A stretch of DNA of 64,000 nt, taken from the NCBI GenBank assembly GCA_947568835.1, contig OX387603.1, forward strand, positions 10,103,943-10,167,942, given 5' to 3'. Positions 11,301 to 22,544 of this stretch are shown in pieces. The notes under the pieces are model-generated. The model was not told the origin of the DNA. It was given only the letters and a program-made list of their open reading frames with translations, and searched no databases. The DNA comes from Protonemura montana. Its lineage: Eukaryota; Arthropoda; Insecta; Plecoptera; Nemouridae. Made by a program: the position numbers and the translations under genes. Every line of letters starts with the position of its first letter. Position 1 is the stretch's first letter.

Positions 11301-13881
11301 GTTGTAATTTTTCTGTATCGCACACATTTGTAAACGTTTACTTGCGAGTGCTGAAAAAGATACTTAAAAGAAAATGTATGGTTACTAGAAAAACACAATT
11401 ATTTGTAATTCAGTAATTAATCGAGATCTCCGAAGGCGATCCAAGGTAAAGAATGACGTGTAGTAGTTTCCAGTCACGAATTCCATTTGTCTCGGGGTAG
11501 CTTCTATTATTATTTAATTAGCTACTTGTCTTTTTTCTGTCAGCAAATAGTCAATACGATTGACAATACGCGACATCAAGTTCAAACCCCCAACCCCATA
11601 CCCCGTTTTGGATTTTGTTTCATAGTAGCTACCAGAAAATCTTCGTCTTGAGATAGTTCAAGTAGGAAAAGGCCCCGAAGTACGACACGAGCCATGTTCA
11701 ACAAGGAAATTTAGCTAAAATAATAGCGATATCAAATTCAATATGCAGTGATATTCACATCAAAGTGACTACAGATTAAGAAATAATGACAGATTTAACA
11801 TCGAAGGGACCGGATTCTTTAATTTACGCGGGAGGAAATGGAACAAGACACACTGCGCCAAATTGTATTTCGAATAACTGAAACTGGAACTGGAAAACTG
11901 AAACCGGGGAACTTCTGGGTCCAAGGGCGGTCGCCTTGCCTGTGTCGCCGGTAGTTACGCCACTGACCATATAATAAATTTTATATAATATAATAAACTA
12001 TAATATATTATATTAATATGTTAATATATTAATAAATAATAATATAATAAACTTTCAAATTTTACTTCCAACGCCCCGGATAGTTGGGCCACAAGTGGCA
12101 CGCTCGCGTACTCCCTCCAGCCTATACGTAAGGCATGACGCACCGTCATCAATGCCGAAAAACACAGCTCAAGTCTCGGAAAAAACTGGCGTTTGTATCA
12201 GGCGAGCAGAAACTTAAATAGGTTTGTGCTGTTTCACCTGTTGTTTAACAATATCGTTAAATCAACATCAGATAACATATGTCTCGTTGGTTGAATGGGC
12301 AGCGTCCGCTTTTGTAATCTTAGCACTGTATGTTCAAATCCAGTTGCACGTGCACTTTTTGGATTTCAGATTTCAGCTGTTTTATGTTTTTTCTTCTTTG
12401 ACCTAATGTTCTTACCTGGGCTTCGCAACGCAATTTGAGTGCATTTTATTTTGATCTACTTTTTTATTCCCTTATTGTTTTTTTTTAGAAACGGATGCAA
12501 AGCATGCTTCTTTCAGTACCTTCTTTTAATCGAATTTTCGTTAAAATTAGTTAAACCGTTTTCGAGCCCGTGCGCTCGCACCTTGTCCAGAAGCACTTCC
12601 TTGAGGTCACGCAGCCAAGTCTCGTTGCCGTCGTGCGTAAAGCCATGTGTCAGGAAGAACGTGCGTCGCGACGCATCGAACGCACTTCCTATAAGGACGC
12701 ACCATAAAATTGTAGTTGTGGAAAATGTACTTTAAACATAATCCAACAGTTATGTGCATGTTCATCGCCTCGGAAGATGGGAACACCTAGCGGTAGCCAT
12801 ACGACCTTCTGCCAAAGGCCACAAAAAAAACGATTCTTGTATTTTTATTATACCCATCTATTCTGATGTGTATTTAGTTACCACCTTACGAATGTGGTAT
12901 TGTGGAAATGCGGTGCTCTAATCATTATAGATACTACAGGATACTACAGATACTGCAGAGACTACAGAATAGGACTAATCAGGAGAGTTAATTTTGGAAT
13001 TTTGGCCTGGCTCTAAGGCCATGTAGACATGAGTCAAACAAAAAAACTCAAGATTCGGGGTGTTTTTTGTCTTTGACAGAAGGATGTCTGGCTACCGCTA
13101 GTTCTTCCCTTTGGATGGGAGGCTTGGCTTATATATGCTATGTCCAAATGTCGAAGCAGTGCGTCGTCAAACACACAAATCGCGGCCAACACTGAGTCAC
13201 CTGTAATCTCGACGTGTGGCCTCGTGATGACCTCCGACCCATCTGGCTGCTTGCGATTAAACAACACGACGCGGGTGCCGATGACGTCAGCAGGCTGCGG
13301 CGTGGGCAGAGGGCGCAGCAAGGAGTACCACGGTGAGGTCATCGAGAAGCAACCGACCGGAGGGTAGCATATCTCACGGGGTGCGCCTGGGAGGGGGGCG
13401 TTTGATGAGATCCAGATACAGATAAAGGCATTCTGACTGTAATTGTCAATTTATTTTTGTTACTATCACGAGAAGTGAGCGCTATGTTGTTTATTTTCGA
13501 GTTACCACAAATGTGTTGATCATGTGCAGGTTTGCATATGCGGTGATAATTGACATGTTGTGATTGTAGGCTTTTCAACTTATTAATTCACCCAGGGAAG
13601 CTGAAATTTGTCTTGTGTAAAAATCATAACAACAGCTTTCCACAAACTTCTCCCGAGCAAAGGATCCAGTGCAAGGGAGTTGCAAATATCAGGAAAACAA
13701 TGTGAAGTGTCAAAGTGCAAAGTTACGGCAAAAGTTAAGTTGTTTTCGATCTTATTAGCGTCCTGCCCAACTGCAACCTAATGAGTATTAGCCCGTGCTC
13801 ACCCCAAACTGCCGCTCCCAGGACAAGGACACCGAAGAGAATCCACATGCCATCCTTATCAGCTAAAATACCTCGCTCCAT
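5390..13881 (-). CDS. secreted neutral lipase (pancreatic-lipase family), complete
   Basis: Likely an extracellular triglyceride or phospholipid hydrolase. The model joins complement 13881-13803, 13386-13201, 12688-12582, 6407-6304, 6227-6100, 6020-5778 and 5502-5390: 960 bases, 319 residues, every junction in phase. Exon 1 encodes a signal peptide (MWILFGVLVLGAAVWG; the first ATG adds 11 residues). Exon 2 has CYPPVGCF and IGTRVVLFNR; exon 3 FFLTHGFTHDGNETW (oxyanion region); exon 4 NVFVVDWGKGA; exon 5 the nucleophile elbow IGHSLGAH. Exon 6 has LDPAQPAF and the catalytic Asp region AAFVDVVHTS, then GHVDFYMNGG; exon 7 the catalytic His in GCSHQRSYEYFTEAI. There is no C-terminal PLAT domain, as in arthropod short lipases. 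Intron 3 is about 6.2 kb and packed with repeats, while the other introns are short. Confidence 0.88.
6408..6940. other. start of lipase intron 3: degenerate repeat remnants
   Basis: No coding signal is seen. 6721-6783 resembles the left end of the inverted-repeat unit at 6941, in the same orientation but more diverged (ACATCCAACAGAGTGCGCTG). A B-box-like GAGTTCAATTCCC lies near 6604. A short direct repeat, GGATGGTGCT, occurs twice near 6488-6510. Confidence 0.4.
7522..7620 (+). other. tRNA-like segment in unit A (not a functional tRNA)
   Basis: An A-box-like TGGTCGTGTGGTTTAAGGC and a B-box-like GGGTTCGAATC are spaced as in a class II tRNA with extra arm. Acceptor pairing is poor. The copy in unit B is at about 9275-9375. 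It probably supplies or once supplied an RNA polymerase III promoter. Confidence 0.5.
7676..7726. repeat. nested inverted repeat (hairpin) in unit A
   Basis: Outer arms 7676-7690 and 7712-7726 pair at 14 of 15 positions. Inner arms CTGGCGC (7693-7699) and GCGCCAG (7703-7709) pair perfectly around a 3-base loop. The equivalent in unit B has outer arms at 9427-9441 and 9463-9477, also 14 of 15, with the mismatch at a different position. Confidence 0.85.
7928..8002 (-). other. tRNA-like segment in unit A, minus strand
   Basis: On the minus strand there is an A box, TAGCTCTGTGGTAAGC, then CGTGCTTCGTGCC in the anticodon region and a B-box-like GCGTTCGATTCCC. It resembles a tRNA-derived SINE head more than a tRNA gene. 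It is repeated in unit B at about 9676-9750. Confidence 0.5.
8147..8216 (+). other. third tRNA-like segment in unit A
   Basis: It has CGTGGTCGAGCTAGTAAGT (A-box-like) and TGTTCGATTCC (B-box-like) 45-50 bases apart. The unit B copy is at about 9898-9966. Neither forms a clean acceptor stem. Confidence 0.45.
8319..8361. repeat. second hairpin in unit A
   Basis: CTTGCCCCT with TTTGCAA and, after a short spacer, TTGCAAAG with AGGGGCAAG form an imperfect inverted repeat. It recurs in unit B at about 10061-10104. Confidence 0.7.
8653..10290. mobile_element. inverted-repeat-ended element, unit B
   Basis: Near-copy of unit A in the same orientation, with the same interior order and the same inverted ends (left end about 8660-8740, right end about 10205-10285). 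The 110 bases between the units (8545-8655, with GGATATGAGTATTTTATATT) recur after unit B at about 10295-10405. The arrangement is therefore a tandem duplication of about 1.75 kb rather than two independent insertions. Confidence 0.7.
10506..10580 (+). other. isolated tRNA-like segment downstream of unit B
   Basis: TAACAGCGTGGTTAGCGTGC (A-box-like) is followed by GTGGGTTCCAATCC (B-box-like). It has no counterpart between units A and B. It is probably a SINE head or tRNA pseudogene. Confidence 0.4.
10680..11120 (-). mobile_element. 5S-rRNA-derived SINE, copy 2 (near full length)
   Basis: Read on the minus strand from about 11120, the head matches 5S rRNA: ACCGGTTCTCGTTAGATCAC, CCGAAGTTAAGCAACAC, then a GGATGGGTGACC-like box C region. 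An unrelated body follows, then a tail ending CGTCGTTAAACATCACAAAT and an AAT/ATT simple repeat (10660-10680). A 5S head with an unrelated body and simple tail defines SINE3-type elements. It lies in lipase intron 3, in sense orientation. Confidence 0.8.
11195..11968. mobile_element. interspersed repeat, copy 1 of a family shared with 59116-59890
   Basis: Shared blocks in the same order as the later copy are GGGCAAG-TTTTTCGTTGG/AG, a poly-C tract, GAGTGCTGAAA-GATACTTAAA, GTTTCCAGTCACGAATTCCAT, CTTGTCTTTTTTCTGTCAGC and AAGGCCCCGAAG/A. The right end GTAGTTACGCCACTG is, in reverse complement, CAGTGGCGTAAC, which resembles the left end CAGTGGCCTAAT of the other copy. This suggests terminal inverted repeats of a DNA transposon. 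No coding region is seen. Confidence 0.6.
11972..12056. repeat. AT-rich simple repeat
   Basis: About 85 bases composed almost only of A and T, with irregular AATAT/TAATATA units. Confidence 0.8.
12283..12346 (+). other. tRNA-like remnant
   Basis: GTTGGTTGAATGGGCAGCGT (A-box-like) and ATGTTCAAATCC (B-box-like) occur at tRNA spacing. Acceptor stem complementarity is absent. It lies in lipase intron 3. Confidence 0.4.
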
Positions 13882-15855
13882 ACCCTCCTTTCTTAAAATC
13901 GCAAACCCTCAGACACTTGCTCGCCGAATCGACACACTCTCGCAACTGGAGTGTAATCGCGACGCAAAGATCACACTTCCATCTTCCACACACATGGCCG
14001 CTACATGTGAGTCAACAACGACTTCATGCGTCAGCGACGAATCGACTCTCCTGGTGATTTCTAGAGAACTCGCCGCCATGCCCCGGTCCGACGACCTCCG
14101 GCCCCTGGCTTATCGCAACAGCGTGATAACGCATGCCTTTAAGACTTTCGAAGAGGTAGCTGGTACAATGCAGAACAAATTATGAAAAAGATTGTTGAAA
14201 TGTTTTGTTTTGGTCGTTTCATTTTTTTATATTACCTTGGTATTATCTGAAGATCTCCATTATAACAACCTCTTGGTAGAAATGCAAACCTCTAAAAAAA
14301 ATATATATATATAATTTTTTATAAGAAAAGTTTTGTTGATTTGATTTGTTAACGACGCACTGATTTGACGACGACCTTGTGGCATGGTCTAATGGTGTCA
14401 TTGAATGAGTGGGTGATGGCAAGGATGATGATGAACCTAACCTAAAGTTAAAGGAAAGAGAGGAAAAATCTGATGCTGGCACGTATCTTTTCTCAAGTTC
14501 TGCCGTCAACCATCCAGCTTCTCTCCTGAACTGGTCATCGGTATTATGGTAGGGTAGCCCATCCAATAACTGACCCAGTGCAGTGTTGCTTAACTTCGGT
14601 GGTCTCACGAGAGCGTTCGGATTGGCGACACGTAGGGTATACCCGTTGGTTGTGTATTATCATGCTAATATTGCACACCTCCAAACGTTGCGACCGACAA
14701 AGTACCATCTGTTTTTTCATCTACATTTCGAGTTTGTTTACCGAGATATCACGATAGGATCAGCGCGGAAACTTACCGCGCGTGCCCGTATGTCGTCATG
14801 GATAGTGAGTAGTGCGAGCAGTGGACTTTGATTCTGCTGTCCACTTTGCCCCCTCGGTGTTCGAGATGCGTGCGGCGCGTGCGCAGAAAGCTTGGAACTT
14901 CCTGGTCACATGGCGGATGTTTCCGATTGTAGTCACTCTTCCAACCGATGATGAAGGCTTCGAAGGCTTTGTGGTGAAGGATTTCGGACTTTGAGGTTGG
15001 CATTGGCAGCAACTCCTTAATGCCATTACTGATTATGTGTAGATTTCGAATGAAAGGCCAGTTTTTATGAGAATTTGGTTTAAGACCAACCCTGAGCTTT
15101 TGTTGTGTACTAAAAAAAGACACAGGACTTGTAAATAACTATATACGTTATTGTGGGAATATAATCAGGAATGGAAATGTGAGTGACGAGAATCGTGATT
15201 TGTAGGTCTTTAAGCCAGATGCTTTTTTTTTAATTAGTGAATGGTCTAACAAAACGCACATTTACGTCCCTCTTGGAGACTGTAAAGTGCGTTGACACAC
15301 TGCTCCAATAGCATCACACACAATTGTCTGCGATACAGCTTGCAACTATAAGTAGGCGAATTAATTTACAGCGCGTCTCAAAGCGTCTTTCCACTTTGAT
15401 TTACCATGTGTGCTCAAAGAGTCTCGCACAGGCAGATGACGCTGGCATTGTCATTCAGATGGCAATCTCAAGCGATAACAGACGGGACAATTGAAGAAGA
15501 TATTATCGCCAGCACTATTAACATCATCAACATCATAATTCATCATCCACGGCGGCCACGGCCAGTGTCTTGCAGGAGGAGATCAAGTGCAGGGAGCTGT
15601 CTAGGTCACTGGGCAACGCCAGTTAAAGAAAGATTGGAGGGGTACTTTATGGGGTAGTAGCTAGGCAATAATTTTCATTGCAACATTTTGGTCCACCATC
15701 GTAACCCTGCCATCTTCAAGAGTAAACATTTGGTGAGTTTCTTTAGATTTATTTATTATTTATTTGGGTACCTGTCAAACCCTTTGAAGTAAAATGTAAA
15801 ATACTCCGTAAACCTCTGATTTCCAGACCAACCGCTGAACTCCTCGACGCAAAAT
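13882..15855. other. spacer between lipase and SLC5 genes
   Basis: Apart from SINE copy 3 no gene is recognised. An open stretch on the plus strand over 13781-14185 lies across lipase exon 1 and shows no family. A likely splice acceptor TTTCCAG at 15820-15826 suggests that the SLC5 transcript has an upstream non-coding exon here. Confidence 0.5.
14340..14640 (-). mobile_element. 5S-rRNA-derived SINE, copy 3 (internally deleted)
   Basis: The tail (GTTAACGACGCACTG) and a shortened body are present. The head carries the complement of CTCGTGAGACCACCGAAGTTA before diverging. The central block seen in copies 2 and 6 is largely missing. Confidence 0.7.
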
Positions 15856-18800
15856 ATGGCGGTGATCCCTTCAAACCTCTTCAGCTGGCTGGACTATCTC
15901 GTCTTCGCCTTTATGCTGCTCTGTTCGGCGCTTATCGGCGTCTACTTTGCGTTCTTCGCGAAACAGAAACAAAACACGACGTCTGAATATCTTATGGGTG
16001 GCAAAACCATGGGCATCTTTCCCATTTCGATGTCGCTCATCGCAAGGCAAGTGGTTCCCTATCAGGTTCGATGGCTAGAGATGTAGCCGTTTTTAAGGCT
16101 GCTAGAGTTTCGCTGATCTCTGGCTATTTTGGCACAGTAACGTGTGTACTTACATAATTTACCCGGTAAGAGTTAGTACACTGCATTAAGTGGCTTGGTA
16201 GAGCCAATAAAAAACGAGTTAAGTGATGCAAAAGAGGCTCCTTGAGAGCGGACATGTCGCTCAAAAATAACAAACTGAATTTGCAGTCAGAATTTTCAAT
16301 TTGTTAAATTATCCTAGTAAACGAAAGCGTCTAGTAGCTGATATATTTGTCGGCTTTTTATTGAAATAGAAATTTAAAGGATTAGCAGCAGTGCTGAAAT
16401 CATTCAAGACATTTAACACAAAACACACAAAGATATAATAACCAATTCCGTATTCTTGTTGCGACGGCCACCACCACCCTCAATGTTGCAGCTACGTTTC
16501 CGGCATCTCTCTCCTTGGCATCCCTGCCGAAGTCTACATCTTCGGTACTCAATTCTGGGTGATCGTCATCAGCCAGTTCCTCGTCTGCATAACAATGTCC
16601 TACCTCTACTTGCCAGTCTTCTACGCGACGCAAATCACCTCTTCGTACGAGGTGAGCCTCAAAGGGACACTAGATCGACTACCGCTCAACGGCGACCCCT
16701 GTCCGTTGTTACAGTTACATCTCGGGTATCGCCATGCTCGGGATCCCGGCTGAGGTGTACACGTTTGGGACACAGTACTGGATGCTGACACTTGGACAAT
16801 TCTTCGTCTGCTTGACTATGTCGTTCCTCTACTTACCCGTCTTCTACTCCTTGCAGATAACATCCTCCTACGAGGTAATTGAAAGAACGTGTCCGTCCCT
16901 TCGAAGGTTCACACCGTTTCGTTAAATTTTTAAACCAAAATTATTTCATCTCAAAAACGTATATCATCTCAGAAAGCAGAGAGCGAACACGAAGATGCTC
17001 TACCACTTATCAGTATATAACTTTGATGTGGTTTTTAATATGAATTTGACAGAATGAGCCCACAGATGGGGAGATGTGACCATCTCCCATGTGCTCTTGG
17101 GGACTCGAAATGGTGCAAACGAAAGATCACGGCATGAGTTTTGCCGCAAGTAATTAGCTCGTGGGAAGCCAGAAGTCTCTGAAGGTAACCTCTTAATGTT
17201 TCAGTATCTGAAGCTGAGATTCAACCAGCCGGTAAGACTTCTAGGCTCCGTCTTCTTCATCATCAAGATGGTGAGTGAAGGACGCTAGTGATGAAGGCAA
17301 CATTTTCCTTGATCAACATCTGGGTTCAGGTATTTGGCGGGTTAACGTGATAACTTATAAGTATTGCTTGTCCCATTTCAGTTGCTGTATATTCCTGTGG
17401 TCATATACGTCCCTGCATTGGCATTCAACCAAGGTAAGTTAGCCAATTACTTTCACTGGCATTGTGCTTTGTCATTTTGAACTGACATCGGAACTCTTAG
17501 ATTAATCGGAATTGATCTGACAGAATATTCAGCATATTAGTCTTGTTGTTTTAATGGAGTCTTGGCAATGTTTTCAAATATATATTTTTAGGACAGATAC
17601 ACAGAATTCCCAATATTTGTCTTACAGTTCTGTGTTCTCCTGGATTTCAGTGACCGGCATCAACATCCACCTGATCACACCCATCGTGTGTTGTGTCTGC
17701 ATTTTCTACACGACTCTGGTAGGTCGGCAACTCCTCGGTACCCAACGCAAAGGGTCCGACGCGAACTAACTCATCGGTTTGCTTCTAGGGAGGGCTGAAG
17801 GCCGTGGTCTGGACAGACACCCTACAGACCATCCTGATGTTTGGCGGTGTTATCATCGTCATGGTCCTCGGCACGGCCAAGGTTGGGGGCGTCGACATCG
17901 TCGTAGACCGGGCCAGTGAAGCCGGTCGTCTTGAGTTCTTCAAGTTAGTATCTTTCAAGTATTGCGAAATAGCTAAAAAAAAAAAAAAAAAAAATTGTGT
18001 TAATGTATATGATAAAATTTGTTCAAATGTCTTGTCCAAACCTAGTAATCTCGTAGTTTAAAAATTAAATCATAAAAGTTAACGGTGGCTTAATTTTATA
18101 AAAATAAATGTACTTAAATTAACTCCAAGAAGCTGATAGTACCATTTAACCTGTGTTAATATATGATTATATTTACAACAATGATATGCAAAGCTTGAAA
18201 AAGCAAACTTGACATAAAGATTATGAAGATCACTCAACCACACTAAGTGCGGGCATTGTTTCCTTTAAAGTTGTTTTTGCTTCGCCAAATCGCTAACCAA
18301 AGTCATGAATGCCAAAAGGATTAGACTAAATACATATAAATGATATATTTCAATTTTTCCCAGAAGGTAATTTTCGTTGCCAACTTCGAAAATAAAAAAA
18401 AATCAAGTACATACGATTCATTTCCAGATTTAACTTTTGGTAGCCATGAAGGTGCTAAGATCACCTGACAGAGCTTCTCAAATCTGGCTCTTTACCACGG
18501 TTATAATTGGAGCCCTACTGCACTGACCTAACATCTTTGGACCCAACTGTGAACTCGTGACGTTCTAGCATGGACCCCGACCCTCGAATTAGACACACGT
18601 TCTGGACGGTGGTCGTTGGAGGATACTTCAACTGGTTGGCAGGCTGCACTGTCAACCAGGCCATGGTGCAGCGGTGTCTGGCCATGCCCTCGCTGCGCAA
18701 GTCTAACATGTAAGGAACGCTGGCACCAATGAGATTTCGACTTTTTAGGGTATTGGCATTGTGTTTTTACCATTGGTATTGGCATGGTTAATTCAGTAGC

Positions 18801-21800
18801 CATCGATGATGCTCTGCCAGCCCTTAATATTACTGTACTGACTCATTCCACCTTGATTGTTTGAACAGTGTCAAAGAAATTTAAATTATATCTTTTACCC
18901 ATCAATTGACATTTTTTTCATAACTGGCAAAATTAGTAAAAACATTTTTTGTAAAATTTGGTATTTAACCAATCAATACTTCGATTACATCGGAGATTTG
19001 CACTGTTTATATATTTATAAGATAGAAGATAAACCAAGATATTGCTCAGTTACATGAAATAATATTATTTAATGTTCCAAATAATTAAATATTAATATAA
19101 ATATAAATATTTTGTTTTTTATCTATGTCTCAAAATCTATACGAATCCATTTTGGCGTCACATATTTTTGACTTTCTTAAAATTCAAATTAGTAATTTTA
19201 CATATTTCCATGCTGGTATCACGATATGCACTATTGCGCCAAAAAATGGCAAGATTTTTTTATATCTTCTTCAAACTGGAAAAGAGAATTAAGCGCTAAG
19301 AAAATTCAAGTCGAATCTAACGTGATGAAGTGGTGGGTTGGTCTCCTTCTCTGCGTTTTGACGTCAGAACTTCAATCGGACCCATGCACCCAGTCAGCAA
19401 GATAAAATAAGGTCTTTGACTTACAGAACGGTGGCCATCCTCGGCTTTGGAGTCCTTCTCATCATCTCGATGTGCTGCATCACCGGACTCATCATCTTCG
19501 CCTACTTCTTCGACTGCGACCCGGTCACCACAAAGGTATTCGTGGCCGTAAGGTGAAGTTAGTGATGGATGAACATAGCATTAGTATTGTTAGATTTAAG
19601 AACGATGCAATTTTTGTGAATTTTTTAGAATTGTTAATATTACAGTTAAACTGGCCAGGTAGCAATTTACAGTTTGACAAGTTTTAAAACTTTTTTTGAC
19701 AATTTTTTGACAACTCAACCAATTTTTGAAAAATTGACCATTGCAGTTGAACAACCCCTTCTCCGTATGTTACGGACTTACAGACCGACACAAATCCATC
19801 TCATTGTCTATCTCGACAGACGATCAGCAAGTCCGATCAGCTGCTGCCGTACTTTGTGATGCAAACCTCGCAGGCAGTGCCCGGACTTCCGGGACTCTTC
19901 GTCGCCGGGGTCTTCAGCGCCGCACTCAGGTGACTGCACTTCCGCTACAGTCCTGAAAAATTAAATTGTATCGACGATGTTTTCTTCATCCATAAGACTC
20001 CAAATTGAATTCTTTCGTTGCAATAAATGTCTTATTCAAAATAACAACGATAAAACCCACATTTTCATCGCCAGTGTAAAAACGTACTAACAAGGTTTTG
20101 CTCCATCTAGAATATTTAACGGCTAGACTATCAAATATCTCACATCGGGATCATGTCTCTTAAAAAGCTACCTTCCACAAAGGTTTTGTAGAAGGTCCCA
20201 GTCCTTTCAGCCAATGCGCCAGCTCGATTTGGTCACGTGACACCTTCAACTACGGCATCAACCAAAGTCTTGCTAATAGCAATATTTTCTAATCGTCTTA
20301 TTAACTCACACAAGGAGGCATACGCTATCGAGTAAATTGTAAGAAATTCAGACTTACAAACGTTTCATTTTCCTATTTTGACTTTGGAGCCACTATTAAA
20401 ATATAAATAAATAAAGATATGTTTGTAAAAGGCATGCATCAAAACCTAAAATACTACCCTACATTTTATTTACTTCGATTTAAAAACCGCAACTGAAACG
20501 TTTCTTTAGTTGTTATGTCTGCCATCTTTCACTTATATTTCTCAGCGTTAACCCTACCTTTTCCAACCTATTTGGATTTTTCGAACCCTTCGTATCACCG
20601 AGAACAAAGGAGCGCACTAAATAAGGCATAACCTATCACTGCCTTGTCCGCAGTTCGATGTCGACAGGTCTCAACTCCATGACGGGCGTCATCTTCGAGG
20701 ATCTGATCCGGCCGTCACTCAAGAAGCCCATGTCGGAGGCGCGCGCCTCAACGATCATGAAGTTGCTGGCTGGCCTCCTTGGCATAGTGTGCGTCGGTCT
20801 GGTATTCGTGGTCGAGAAGCTGGGTGCTCTCATCCAGGCCGTCCAGAGTCTGACCAGCATCGTGTCCGGTCCACTGCTGGGCATGTTCACGCTGGGAATG
20901 TGCTTCCCCTGGGCCAACTCCACGGTAAGACATTTTATGGACGATTTCCTGTCGATCATCTTTGGGTTAAACTTAAGTTTAGAGACAGTTTTACTACAAC
21001 CGGTTAAAAGATACCTGTCAGTTAAAGGCTTATCTCCAAGGTTACAGCCAATCAAGTACTTCCATTTTATTTTAATCTTCAGTTATCTTTTTAACTGGAG
21101 ATTGTAAAACTGGCGTAAAAAAACAGCCTCTTGGTAGCTTTCTTCAGGTTATCGACAATATCTACTGGCTACGTATTGGATTTCTAAGCTTTTCGTCTTA
21201 AGCTAAATGCTGGGTTTGGAACCAAGAGATTCAAAATGTTATTTGTGTTCATAGCTTAAGTTACATGAGTGACACCGTTTCTCGTGATTCATCCCAGGGA
21301 GCTCTGGTGGGTGGCATTGTAAGCTTCCTGTCCACCGCTTCCTTGTCGTTCATCGCTCAAACGAACATCGCCGCTGGTCTCATCACATTCCCCAAGAAGC
21401 CTGTGTCCATTGAAGGCTGCGACGCCGACATCTTCAACAGCACCGTGGTCCGCGCCTTTGTGCCAACGGCGTGAGTAGAGAGGCGAAGACGAGGTCGAGA
21501 GAGTGATATTGATCTAAGTTTATTAAGAAACAAAGCGTAGAGCATTTAACGCTCATCATTGTGACATTAGGTAAAGAATCAACTTGCAACCTGGCCTTAA
21601 CCACCCGCTCTGTTAGGTTTTATACGTGCCACTGCAAAACCGGTCCATACACGCTAAAACAGTTTGGGTCTCTTCCGATGCAAGGCGATATTTTTAAGTT
21701 ACTCTTGTTTCACTCGCTGATCAGCGAAACATTTTTATTTTACATAATCGTTTAACCCTCTCTTTCGTACAAAACAATGCTAACGTGCTCCTACAGAGAA

Positions 21801-22121
21801 TTACTAAAATACTTGGAGTGATTCCTTTCTCGAGGCCGATCCCACAGACGGATGGTTAATCTGTGGTATCACACCGCCTCTTTTTTCGTACCCAGTGACG
21901 ACGTGCCCGCCATCTATCGAGTGTCTTACATGTGGTACACTTTCATCGGAGCATTCATCGCCATCCTGGTCGGTCTGCTAGTAAGCTGCCTTACCGGCTT
22001 CCGGGACCCTAGCAGCGTTGATCGCAAGTTGCTGACGCCTCTCATCCACCGGTTTCTGCCGACGCCGAGGGACTCTATCGAGGAGACTGTTAAGCTTAAC
22101 ATAAAACGCGAGGAAGGTTGA
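15856..22121 (+). CDS. SLC5-family sodium/solute symporter, paralogue 1
   Basis: A plasma-membrane sodium-coupled transporter, closest in motif content to the monocarboxylate/multivitamin branch (SLC5A6/A8/A12-like); the substrate cannot be told. Exons: 15856-16046, 16492-16651 (or 16715-16874), 17205-17270, 17382-17433, 17651-17718, 17789-17943, 18569-18709, 19427-19535, 19820-19929, 20654-20924, 21298-21470, 21896-22121. This gives 1722 bases and 573 residues with all phases consistent. Recognisable stretches are [21 protein letters not shown] (split here across exon 1), [44 protein letters not shown] and [20 protein letters not shown]. They correspond to the 12-13 helix core. The first intron uses a GC donor (GCAAGT). 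Exon 2 exists in two copies, treated separately. Poly(A) signals follow the stop at once. Paralogue 2 lies 14 kb downstream. Confidence 0.92.
16492..16651 (+). other. SLC5 paralogue 1, alternative exon 2a
   Basis: 160 bases, acceptor GTTGCAG, donor GTGAGC. It encodes 54 residues with the split codons, from [18 protein letters not shown] to QITSSYE. It has the same length and phases as exon 2b. Joining it to 2b would shift the frame and reach a stop within about 13 codons. Confidence 0.88.
16715..16874 (+). other. SLC5 paralogue 1, alternative exon 2b
   Basis: 160 bases, acceptor TTACAG, donor GTAATT. It encodes [18 protein letters not shown] to QITSSYE and is identical to 2a at about 39 of 54 residues. 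Only 63 bases separate the two, too few for efficient splicing of one to the other. Its differences cluster in the middle of the second predicted membrane region. Confidence 0.88.
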
Positions 22122-22144
22122 AGGCAAAATGGAGGTGGACTGTT

Positions 22145-22155
22145 AATAAAATAAA
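22145..22155 (+). terminator. poly(A) signals of SLC5 paralogue 1
   Basis: Two overlapping AATAAA hexamers lie about 25 bases after the stop codon. Confidence 0.75.
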
Positions 22156-22544
22156 TTAAATATTCTGATAATAAAATAATTTTCGCTGTCGTGTAACTTT
22201 GTTGTATTGTCTTTTCACAATTAATCAAATGAATTCAATTTGCTGAAATTGTGTCAACATTTTCAAAATACTGGATGAAATAGCAACGTGAGTACTACTT
22301 AAAATAAGTATCATTTGCAAATTATTTCAATTCAGATGCTTTGAAACAAGAAATAAGCAATGGCCTCACAAAATCGACATTAAGTTAAAGTAAAAATAAC
22401 TGTTTTGAATGACAAAATGAAGCATTTATACAATCTTAACTATTTCAAGTACTTAATAAATCAAAATCAGAGCAAAAAAATGCAATCGCATTGATCAACT
22501 TTACTAAAAAATATCACAATCTTCTGGAATTATCAGCACAGTTC

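Noticed and set aside
13781-14185. 134-codon open frame on the plus strand
   Set aside because: It lies opposite lipase exon 1 and its upstream region, has no recognised family, and the minus-strand signal-peptide exon explains the conserved reading better.
14773-15123. 116-codon minus-strand open frame upstream of SLC5 paralogue 1
   Set aside because: No family, no splice context, and composition like the surrounding spacer.
16492-16874. Both exon 2 copies included together in one SLC5 transcript
   Set aside because: 2a ends in phase 0 while 2b begins in the phase following exon 1, so joint use gives a stop within about 13 codons.
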